A stretch of DNA of 64,000 bases, taken from assembly GCA_033030425.1 (NCBI GenBank), contig JAUFSD010000022.1, positions 806,001-870,000 on the forward strand, given 5' to 3'. The DNA is from Verpa conica (lineage: Eukaryota > Ascomycota > Pezizomycetes > Pezizales > Morchellaceae). The notes under the pieces were generated by a model. It made no database searches and was not told the DNA's origin. It saw nothing but the letters and a program-made list of their open reading frames with translations. The position numbers were made by a program, and so were the translations under genes. Below, piece by piece: positions 36,301 through 45,436 of this stretch (position 1 is the stretch's first letter; the number at the start of each line of letters is the position of its first letter).

Positions 36301-38284
36301 CTTCTAGAAAATGGCGCCGATGTCTCGATATTGGCTGCCCGTGGTATCAGTACACCTTTATCGGTAGCAGTGTATCTAGGACACGAAGCGATAGTTGAGA
36401 TGCTCCTCCAGTACGGCGCTGATACTACGGTACAGGACGGCCCTGATCACTTTACAGCACTACACAGAGCGGCACTAAAAGGATACTATGGAATCGCCGA
36501 AATTCTCCTTCAGTATGGTGCGGATGTCTCTGTAAAGGACGAAGCTGGCCGTACAGCACTGCATCTGGCAGCCTATGACGGGCGTCTAGATATCGTCGAG
36601 CTACTCATTCAGGGTGGCGCAGACTGCTCGGTACAGGGAGGTAATTGCATGACAGTACTACAAGCGGCGCTCAGTCAAGGACATACAGATGTAGCATCAG
36701 TGCTGCTTAAAAATGGTGCAGATATCTCAGAACAGAGCGAATTTGGCTTTACAGCACTACATCGGGCAGCCTCAAGAGGAGATGCGAGCATAGTCAAAAT
36801 GCTCCTCCAGCATGGTGCAGATGTCTCAACGCAGGACAAATGTGGCCGTACAGCAATACATTTAGCGTCACGTAAAGACCATATATCCATAATAGAATTA
36901 CTCCTCCAGCACGACGCATATTCCTCGGAACAGGAAAGCTTAAGGAATGAAGATGTGGACTCGGTGCTCCCCCAGAACAGCGCATATCGCGAGATAGTAG
37001 ACAACCAAGGAGAAACGGCACTAGATACGGCGATGAGGTTGGGGCATGAAGATGTTGCAGCGCTACTCCTATCGGTACAGAAAGGTCCAAAAATGCCTCC
37101 CATAGATGCAGGACCCAGTAAAGCACCCAAACTACCCCTTTCGAACGACAAGGAGGAGGATATAGAAGTAAGGAGTCTGGTGAGCTCTCAGGGTATCGAA
37201 GGTATAAATGAGACGATGCAATACATTAAGGAAAAACGTGCCAGCCGCGACCCAGACGAGAATGCATGGACAATCATAACCGTCCAAGTTTCTGAGGATG
37301 ATCCGGAGGTACCAGGTCGGCCTGGGTCTTTGCCGCCTCTCGGTACTGTATCGCGTGATATATTAACCCTTGCAGAACACCTTAGCGTACCAGCGCCTAA
37401 CCTAGATAGGACACTGCTATTGACGCAGCTCAATTCAGAAAATGCACTTCTCAATAGTGGTAGTAGTTTAGGCCATATTGCCAGGAATTGGGGGTGGACA
37501 GAGGAGGGAGAGGGGAAGGGGAAGGGGAAGGGGAAGGGGAAAGCTACACCAACCCCTCGTTTGCCGTTAAAAAAGACGTCTAAGGTCACTATGGGAGAGA
37601 ATAATCTCCGTAAGGCAGAGCATGAAGGTGTACCTCTCTCTGATCCCTTGATATCGGGAACCTCTAGTATCTCTATAAATAATAGCAGTCAAGATGCAGC
37701 ACAGCCCACTAAAAACAACGCGCCCTCTCCTAGTGGCACCGGCTTTTCGATATCCGATGTCCCTATATTAAGTACTAGTGGCAATATAGTGCAACCTGGT
37801 ACAGGGAGTGTGCCTTCTTTTGGAAAAACTGAACCCCCAGCACTGGAAACCTTTGATGCATCTATACCCGATAGTAGTGGCGCTACAACAAAGGCCGGTT
37901 CAGAAAGCGTACCCAGAAGCTCTAGTTCTTCAGCCCTAGACACCCCTCATGTTACCATACCAAGTAATGAAAGCGATAAAGGAGAGAATGAGACGATATT
38001 TCCAGAAGACAAGAAGGTAGTCAGATTGTCTCCAACGAATACCCCCAGTGTGCCAATAAAGAACAACGGCAGCCTCCATGGATCACACCCAAGTTCAATG
38101 ATATGGCACAAAATAGAAGTAAAAAGAATTACTAGGTACGAATACATCTAATCTGACCCTAGGAAGTTAGCAACTAGGCCTATTTAAAGCATTACTAACG
38201 TTCCCCCATAAAAGTCTATGGTGGGCATTAGGAATTTTTCTAGGTATAGGTTTCTGGCTATGGCGCAGAGGGGCGGGTATTTGA
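30336..38284 (+). CDS. NLR-like (STAND) protein: fungal N-terminal domain, NACHT, about 40 ankyrins, predicted tail anchor
   Basis: Seven exons: 30336-30751, 30803-31311, 31376-31546, 31597-31621, 31681-32247, 32307-38135, 38215-38284; 2,528 residues. Residues 1-140 (MAEALSLAASIIALIQV, ISGVKNAPKDLRSL) resemble the Helo-like N-terminal domain of fungal STAND proteins. Eight 14-residue repeats follow. The NACHT domain has P-loop GIPGAGKT (364-371) and Walker B FFVFDALDECDE (about 463-474), with SLASGMFLLVRFHIE after it. About 40 ankyrin repeats span residues 802-2152, then a disordered tail with Gly-Lys repeats. The last exon adds LWWALGIFLGIGFWLWRR, a membrane segment; its intron (GTACGA, ACTAAC at 38194, AAAAG) is good but unproven, and unspliced reading stops at 38151. 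By family, such proteins sense ligands via repeats, oligomerise and trigger incompatibility or defence cell death. Confidence 0.9.
30861..31196 (+). repeat. eight 42-bp coding repeats (14 residues each)
   Basis: Inside exon 2 of the NLR-like gene. Each unit follows the pattern I-K/R-x-D-x-G-x-T-N-x-x-V-x-x, for example IRTDIGDTNIMVQD and IKTSTGGTNATVNK. Exactly 42 bases per unit, without length change. Fourteen residues equal two heptads, with Ile and Val at hydrophobic positions, so the block should form a coiled coil between the N-terminal domain and NACHT. Confidence 0.85.
33022..37075 (+). repeat. ankyrin-repeat coding array, about 40 units
   Basis: Units of about 99 bp encode 33-residue ankyrin repeats with core G-x-TALHLAA-x-x-GH-x-x-V-x-LLL-x-x-GAD. 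A few have insertions (near 33850, 34460 and 35950) and one lacks the usual loop (near 35700). Repeats are recognisable but diverged, so recent wholesale expansion is not evident. Confidence 0.85.
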
Positions 38285-39243
38285 GAATGAGAAAATCTTA
38301 TAGCTATTATTTCCATCTATTTTTTTCTGGTTTATACTAGATGAATTTGGGGCAACTACTTCTAGGCGTTTCGGATAACTGTTCCTAGTCTGGAAGACAA
38401 CTATCATTGTCTTGGGTTTTCATTTTCAACCTTACTAAACAAGGGTTATCTTCATTGGCTTATTTATTTTCTTCATGGGTTTAGTTTATGTAGAAACGAT
38501 TGGAGGTATCTAGTGAGTGATTGATCTTGAATATTCTGTATGGGGTCCAGCTCTATAAAGTTTCCTTTTTTATATAGTCACATTTTTTTACAGACAGTTT
38601 ATTTCAAGTAATGGTGACGGAGAAATCTAGATTCAAAGTAAAGATAAATTGTAAGAGGGATGGGGGTTGTTCATAAATGAGTGTATAGCGGTGACAAGTT
38701 ACAGTAATACATACCCTAAACTCCGCTACTCTTAAAGTAATCATCTAGGGAGTCTCTAGAGTTTGGTTTATAAGGAGACGACACTATTCATTCTAGTATG
38801 ACCTTACTACATAGCTGATACTCATGATTGATCACTCTGATTACATAATCTAGACATAAGAAAGCTCCCAATTAGGGTTCAGGTACGCTCAAGAACTAGC
38901 ATTGAATATAGCTGGAATTATATCCCCTCTATACATACACCCCAAACACGGGATATTTAATGAAATTCCCCGTGAGTTAACCCTACCCCATTAGTTGTGG
39001 CTACCACTACCTTATGTTTCGCTAATAATAAATAAAATATTGCTTGGCTTTTTCACTCGGCCAAAATCAGAGGGAAAATGAATGAAATTAATCATAAATA
39101 CATGCCCCAAATCAGAGGATTTTGCTTCTTAATTTCCGTATACCAATACATGAACGAATCCGGGTTCTCAGGCTCCTATAATCTCGAGTATCAAAAAAAA
39201 AAACCCCTCTTGACGACTTCAAGACCCGAAGTAACATATACAT
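38285..39243. other. intergenic region
   Basis: 3' flanks of the NLR-like gene (+) and the acetyltransferase gene (-). AT-rich; it contains the third copy of the dispersed 17-bp motif (39080-39097) and a repeated CCAAATCAGAGG-like sequence near 39062 and 39108. No gene seen. Confidence 0.5.
39080..39097. repeat. dispersed 17-bp motif, copy 3
   Basis: GAATGAAATTAATCATAA is the motif seen at 8346 and 9566 with one extra A. Similarity continues into a following ATACATG (GTACATG at copy 1). Confidence 0.55.
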
Positions 39244-40671
39244 CTATACAGCAAACTCCTCCACACCCATTCTAAACCTCTTCACTACCTCATCAGAAAC
39301 CTCCTTCTCCACCACTCCCTCCTGAATGCTCACCCCCACACACATCTCCCCACCTACCACTGAGACTATACTAAACTCCACCGCACACCCAGTCACACTT
39401 GCGCTCTGCGAAAACACCAGCCTCTTTATCGCCCACTCCCCCTCATCGCACTTCATCGCCCCCAGATTCGACACCTCAGCGCTGTTCTCTCTCCGCTCCC
39501 CCAGTTTCGAGAGGAAATACTTTTCATAGTCACTAATATACTTCAGCAACCCCGTATCAGTATCCTTCGTCCCGGCCGCAACCACGGCGTCCAATTCACC
39601 TTTACACCTCCTTGCTACATCCCACACCTCAGCTGCCTCGCTGCGTAGATGTGATGACCTAGTAGAGCACACAAATACGCCCATTGTCTCTAAGCTAGTT
39701 TCCGGTATGAAGCGGCGAAGGTTTATAGCGACGGCTGTGGAGATCTCTGTTATCGGGTTTGCGTCATGGCCTGGTAAAGCTTCAAAGAAAGTTTTTGCAA
39801 GGAGCGCCTGCATGAATGCCGTTATCGTTGTGCGCTCGCGGCGACATGATGCGAGGAGAGCTGTCACGGTTTCGGGGGTGAAAACAAGGGTTTGGAAGAT
39901 GTTCTTAAGAGGGATCTGGATTGGTGCGCCACACCAGTGTGATGGAGGGTGAGGTTTCTGGAACCATAAGCGAGACCAGAACTTTGAGACGAGATTAGGG
40001 AGTGATATTGGGAGTGAGATAAGAGATTCGATGGGCGGGAGCAGCGGGATGTTGGGTGGGTGGAGTATAGCTTTTGGGGAGGCTTTGCGGGGGTTGTTGA
40101 GGGCTCGCTGCAACGTGATATGGAAAGCCTGGCCGGAGCCGCCGTCGCCGATGCCGTGGTGGTAAATGAATGCTACATCTACACCCCGTGCGTCATCCTG
40201 TTTCAGTGGCAGGATGACGACAACCCTCCAGAGGGGGAGCTGTCCAAGGTCTCGGAACTTGTTGTTATGCTGCTCTGATATGATCTCATCGATTTCACAT
40301 TGTTCCCCAGCAGCGGGCACGGATAGCTGGATGAAGGACACGACTTCATCGAGGTTTATTGATTTTAGGCGCGCGAACTGCGGCGTGGGGGTGTCTTCGG
40401 AGAGGACTGTAACGCCGAGGGATGCGTGTGTGGATATAAGGGCTTCGAGAGCCACGTAGAGGATCTCCCGAGTGAGTGGACGAGACTCTGAGGAGGCATA
40501 TCGGGCGGTCAAGCCGACGTTTGTGTAAAAGCTCAGGTTATGACGGACTGTAGACCATTTCTCGAGCAAGCCTAAAAGGGGGGGAATCAGTATTAGAATT
40601 CTTCAAGACAGGAATAGATGAACTGGAGAGAGATTACCAGCTGGGCGAAGGGTATCAGCAATGTTCTCCAT
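39244..40671 (-). CDS. alcohol acetyltransferase-like (AATase family) protein
   Basis: Two exons, 40638-40671 and 39244-40571, joined across a 66-nt intron (GTAATC...TTTTAG), give 453 residues. The join produces MENIADTLRPAGLLEKWSTVRHNLSFYTNVGLTARY, the conserved start of yeast Atf1-type acetyltransferases, which supports ATG 40671 over an in-frame upstream ATG at 40797. The acyl-transfer motif is YHHGIGDG (HxxxD type), about 155 residues in. Later blocks include STAVAINLRRFIP and NLGAMKCDEGEW. By family, it transfers acetyl from acetyl-CoA to alcohols or related acceptors, possibly giving volatile esters; the substrate cannot be told. It shares a 204-bp divergent promoter with the next gene. 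Confidence 0.88.
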
Positions 40672-40875
40672 TGCGGGTATATGAGTGAGTAGTAATTGGG
40701 ATATATGTCGAGTCTCAGGAGAACCACCAATGCCCCTATAAACAAGATATCGCCAGCATCCCTGGCCAGCACCTACATGGATATTAACTACAGACATAGA
40801 AAATCACTCGTATATCGTAGATGAGATTAGATAAGAATCCCCGAATACCCAACATCAGCTCTCCACCGCCCACAA
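40672..40875. promoter_or_regulatory. divergent promoter between acetyltransferase-like and RNase H-fold genes
   Basis: 204 bp separate the two start codons, so both genes probably share control elements. No motif stands out to me. Confidence 0.45.
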
Positions 40876-41772
40876 ATGATGCATGGTATAACATACATGT
40901 ATCTCCCCCGTCGACCCCCTACCCGTACCGCCGTCGTAAAAATACACAAAGCCCACTGGATCCCTCCACGTCCCCTTTTCCCAATCCCCATATCCCAATC
41001 ACACCCCCGCCGCCGCTACACCCCCATCCTCACCAACGCCCGTCCCCCAGACCTCTTTGCACCCGACACCGCCACCGACCGTATCGTGCACGCTGAGGAT
41101 TCCTCGCGAATCCTCATCCTCACCCATGGAATCGCAGGTAAAAGGGATCGAAAACACTTTGGCAGCACCCCAGGGGGCATCGGGGTCTACTTCTCACAAC
41201 ACGAGAATGTTGCACTGGAGCTACAGCCCCACAGATCTATGATTGGTAGAATTATACAGAGCGGGGACCCAATGTGTCACACCTACCATTCCGCTCAGCT
41301 CCAAGCAGCGATCACAGGACTGAGTGTGCGGGATTGGGCGGGTGAGGGGTGGAAAAGGATTGTTGTAGGATCGTGTGGGAGATATATGATTGATGGGATA
41401 GCTGGAAAGGCAGCGGTGTGGGAGGTGGATGGGTGGAAGGATGCAGATGGGGAGGTGGTGAGGTATCGGGAGTTATGGGGAGAGTTGATGAGTTTATTGG
41501 AGAAGTTGCAAGAGGTAGGGGTGGATGTCAAGTTTTGGAATATTATGAAAATGGATAACCTCGCAATAGGATTAGCGTTGAAGGGGCAGAATGTAGGTTT
41601 TTCTTGTTTGTGGACTTGTAGACTTGTGGGGATAACTAACTCTTTGAAGACCAGCAGAGACGCATTAATTAAGCAAAGAGAAATGCGACAGTTCGAGAGA
41701 GGAATAAGAGGAGTAGTGTACAAATCGGGCGGATTGGTTGGTTCCTCGTCGGAGGGGCATAACAAGTACTAA
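40876..41772 (+). CDS. RNase H-fold protein, catalytic residues apparently lost
   Basis: Frame of 298 residues from ATG 40876. The fold resembles fungal RNase H1-like proteins: a strand ILILTHGIAG, GGIGVYFSQHENVALEL, a helix with AQLQAAITGLSVRDW, GWKRIVVGSCGRYMIDGI, WEVDGWKDADGEVVRYRELW, VDVKFWNIMKMDNLAIGLA. In active relatives these positions read TDGA, AELRA, TDSEYV and NxxAD. Here they are THGI, AQLQA, GSCGRYM and DNLAIGLA, so all four acidic metal ligands look replaced. The frame is intact, arguing for a retained non-catalytic role such as nucleic-acid binding. A likely 57-nt intron (41593-41649: GTAGGT, TAACTAAC, GAAG) is a multiple of three, so both forms stay open. Confidence 0.75.
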   Translation: MMHGITYMYLPRRPPTRTAVVKIHKAHWIPPRPLFPIPISQSHPRRRYTPILTNARPPDLFAPDTATDRIVHAEDSSRILILTHGIAGKRDRKHFGSTPGGIGVYFSQHENVALELQPHRSMIGRIIQSGDPMCHTYHSAQLQAAITGLSVRDWAGEGWKRIVVGSCGRYMIDGIAGKAAVWEVDGWKDADGEVVRYRELWGELMSLLEKLQEVGVDVKFWNIMKMDNLAIGLALKGQNVGFSCLWTCRLVGITNSLKTSRDALIKQREMRQFERGIRGVVYKSGGLVGSSSEGHNKY

Positions 41773-42888
41773 TGGGAGTTTATGATTTGATAGGAGTGTA
41801 TATATATTAAATACAAGGGATAGGCAATGAAGAAGGGAGTGTTAGGCAGGGAGAAGGTCGAGTGATTAACCATGAATCCACTGCGACATGAATAAATATA
41901 AGCACGCAGAATAAACTCATTACCCCAGAGGGCAGATATTAAAGCCTATAAAATCAGTCGAAAGATAGTTCTATGTTATTCAAGTAAAAGATGTTACATA
42001 TCTAGCCTTTATCAATCCTTTCGCAGGGTTTCCTTTGACCTTGTCCCGATTTTAGACGGGATTCGTCACCTCTAGGTTCTAATACCGAATACATGAACTT
42101 TTTTGTATTATTTACATGTATATTAGAGGCTAAATTGCAAGGCTAAAGCTTATAAATATAGATGAGTCTTCTCTATATTTCTACAAACCACTATAACACC
42201 CTGGAGTTCTTTTTTTATACAAAAGTCAGTGTTTTCTTGACTAATAGGGATAGATTACAACGCTCTGTACTGCTATAACACTCTACATATTACCCGTGCC
42301 ACAAAAGATAAACTGCATAATATAGTGGGTATATGTACTATCAGTTACAATGGGACCATGTAATTTTAACAGGAAATATAGGCTTCCCCAATACAAGGAT
42401 GGAATATATATTCAGCCCACAAAAACAGCCCAGCTAGCGAGTCGGAAAATCCACAATAATTTCGTTCACAACTAAATTACATAAGTTCTTCTAGCTTCGT
42501 ACATAGGCCCATATTTCTTACTATTAACCAGCCAAAACTTACACCTATGCATGCCCATTGCTCGGTCATCCTAGCCCCCACCCGAATGTCATGAAGTAAA
42601 TTACCATTCCCATATATTTCCCGCCTACAAGCAAGCTTCTGTACATACCCTTGACCTATTTTACCTTCCTTCTCCTTGTTTACAAAAGCTACCCTACAAT
42701 ATTACACACATACATAAAAGCCAACCCGAAAGAAAGAAAGAATCCAAGAAAGAAAAAGTTAATCTATTTTACAAACCCCCCAACTTACAAAAAAATAGAG
42801 AATAAAATAAAAACAAATACCTACACCCTTGCCAGGAAAATAATAAAGAAACACCGCAAAACCCCCTAGCAAACAAGCATGAAAAAAG
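41773..42888. other. AT-rich convergent intergenic region
   Basis: 3' flanks of the RNase H-fold gene (+) and Cdc45 (-). AT-rich with purine-rich AAAG tracts near 42725-42760. Short Lys-rich open frames there look compositional, not genic. Confidence 0.5.
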
Positions 42889-43072
42889 CTACCCAATAAC
42901 ACTCCTCAAACTCAGTCCCTCCAAGAATCCCGCCAGATCTTCCTTCTTCACCTCCACCACTGTGGATTCAAATGCATCAATCCTTATCCTTGCCTGTGTC
43001 GTATTCGCAACCTCCTGAAATGCAATCCCAAACTTGTTCCTCCCTCTTTTCCTCTCCTCCTCTTCATCCTCA

Positions 43073-43104
<32 letters not shown>

Positions 43105-45436
43105 CTCTTCCTCCTCTTCAATCCCATCCGGCCCTATCTTCGGCTTCTTCTCCTTCTTCTTCTCCTCTTTCTCCTCATCCTTCTTCTTTTTAACAGCAGA
43201 TATACGGCCCCCAGGAACCGTGCCTACAACTACGTATACCCCACGACGCTCATTCAAAGATGCTACTACAAGAGGCAAATGCTTCTTCCTCGACTGTTCC
43301 TTCTCCTGTTCTAAGATTGCCTCCCCAAGCCATAAAGCAAGCTTTGACACTGCATTAGGATGTGTAAAAATTGCGACGTCAGGGCCCTCCTTCACAACCG
43401 CCAAGCGAAATGCACGGAGGAGACGAATCTGGCGCTTCTCAATCAATGCTGTTCCAGTACGAAGGATAGCACGGTGGAGGTCCATTGCTGTAGGAAGAGC
43501 TAACTTAAGTACTTCAATGCTGTTCTTATGTTAGTCAAGTCGCTTCTCACAGGGATAGTAGAGGAGATTACTCTTCCAACGCATCATAGGCCCCCCAGAA
43601 ATTATCAATCCAAGCCTCCGATTCCCTATCTTCCTCCCGGCGGCCTTCCTCCTCTCCTTCAATCGATTCCCCATCCCCAAGCTTAACCGTATTCAACCCC
43701 TTCTTCCCCATCTCTAGTAGACCACCAACTACATATGCGACATCCACAGCACTCAAACACCCACTCCACCCCCAACACCTCACAAACCCCTCTCTAACTA
43801 CCCCCTCAAGCCCATATAACGGTGCATACTTCTCCAATCTATCCCTCAGCGTTCTCTTTAGGTCCATATCCATATGTGTATAGCTCTGCTTACACTGATT
43901 CAAGCTAAAGCCCATTTTTGCCAACAACTTATGTAACCGTTTCCGTCCATGCTCTGACCAAATATGTAATTTCGTACCCAGGAAGCTAGAATGCAGCATT
44001 GAATCATACAGTGACCAATGCCGGATAAGCATAAACCTATATTCCGGAGAAAGGCGTATCGCTGTATCCTCCGGTGAGCGTGCAGTGGTCTGCAGAGAAT
44101 TATTAACACCATTTGTACTCCCACTAAATCCACTACCGCTTGCCACTTCCGGGGGATTCAACCGGCGGACCTCATCACGCAGTACTGAACGGATCTGTTC
44201 CTCCCGGCTACTAACCCAGCCAACCCCGGCAGACTTTTTTGGCGGTCCAGAGGAGATCCCGCGGCCGTAGATCTCACCAGAGGAGACACCAACGATGGCA
44301 AGCCAGAGGAGGTCGTTGTCTTCGCGGCCGAGGTCGGAGGCGAGGGAGTATAAAAGCCCGGAAATAGGCTCACCGTACCAGGTGCCTTGTGAGTAGTAGA
44401 GCGCGACCTTAGATTCATGTTGAGCCCGAAGACGGCGGAGTTTGCGGCGAAGGGCCTTTGCAGAAGGCGGTGGGCGTACTAGGGGTGGAGGTGGGAGCTG
44501 CTGGGATGGAGATGATGATGGAGAGTGAGAGCGAGCCGGAGGAGGCGAGGAGGCAATGGCATTTGAAGTAGAGTGTGAGAGGAGAGTGTGAGAGTGAATG
44601 AGAGGAGAGGATGCACCAGAGGACTACATAGATTAGCAATTATAGCAAGTGGGAATAGCAGAGGGACATACCTCATTACTACCTCGTCGCCGACGTCGGA
44701 CCCGGGAACTGCCGCGGCCGTCCTCTTGGTCTGATTCGTCCTCCGGCTCATCTGAACTCTTTCGTTTCCTCCCGTTCGTTACAGCAAGTAAGCCGGAATC
44801 CAGCATGGCTCCACCACCTTCATCTCCATCTGAACTATGTGCATCGTCGTTGTCTTCATCTTCACTATCACTTTCGTCTTCAGAGTCCACCTCCGGCATC
44901 TCCACCAATGCCTTGAAGGCTGCTCCCTCCCCCTTCATGTCTTCTTCAATATCTCCATCATCAAAACATTTAATTCCCCCCACGCCCTCACCAACATTAT
45001 ACCTTCCACCAGTCACCTTTCCATCCTCCCGGACCTGAACCCCCTCATACCCCGCCGGGGCTGCATAAACATTATAAAGATTCCATGGCCGTCTCCCATC
45101 TACAATCCAACACTCGACAGTCCTCCCGTCCTCTGTTGTCAATTCCAAAAAATTCGACAAGTCAACCAACCCACCAAGACCCAGACATATCACAAACCGT
45201 AGTTCCTCATTACCCTTAACAAGTGTATTATTAACCTTCTCTAGCTCCTGGTACCCAGCGACTGGGTGTATCTTGTGGGGGATGTAATCTCGCTTCAGGA
45301 GATGTGTGAGAATCCGGGTAGCGCAGAGAGAGTCCGTGTCGAGAGCGCAGAGGATCAGGATTGAAGGGTTTGTGGAATGCGCGTGGGCTTTGAGGTGGGC
45401 ATATGCGGAGGAGAATAAGGTGCGGGGGATGAACAT
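42889..45436 (-). CDS. CDC45: Cdc45, replicative helicase (CMG) subunit
   Basis: With MCM2-7 and GINS, Cdc45 forms the CMG helicase needed to start and extend DNA replication. Three exons: 44672-45436, 43572-44623, 42889-43519; introns of 48 and 52 nt; 815 residues. N-terminal RecJ-like region: MFIPRTLFSSAYAHLKAHA, ILILCALDTDSLCATRILT, HPVAGYQELEKVN, WIVDGRRPWNLYNVY. An acidic Ser/Asp stretch follows (about 190-250). Middle: KLRRLRAQHESKVALYYSQG, RFMLIRHWSLYDSMLHSSF, GFSLNQCKQSYTHMD. C-terminal: LPTAMDLHRAILRTGTALIE, VKEGPDVAIFTHP, and the terminal VEVKKEDLAGFLEGLSL. A Lys/Glu-rich insert with a run of 15 Glu (GAG/GAA repeats, about 43065-43123) interrupts the C-terminal domain before NKFGIAFQEV. 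Confidence 0.96.

Noticed and set aside
33022..37075. CRISPR-like regular repeats
   Set aside because: The periodicity is that of ankyrin codons in an open exon. There are no identical repeats with unique spacers anywhere in the window.
40672..40797. Upstream ATG at 40797 as the acetyltransferase start
   Set aside because: The added residues are not family-like, while ATG 40671 begins at the conserved LRPAGLLEKWST region.
43034..43534. Serine-rich open frame on the + strand
   Set aside because: It is the antisense of the Cdc45 Glu/Lys trinucleotide tract.
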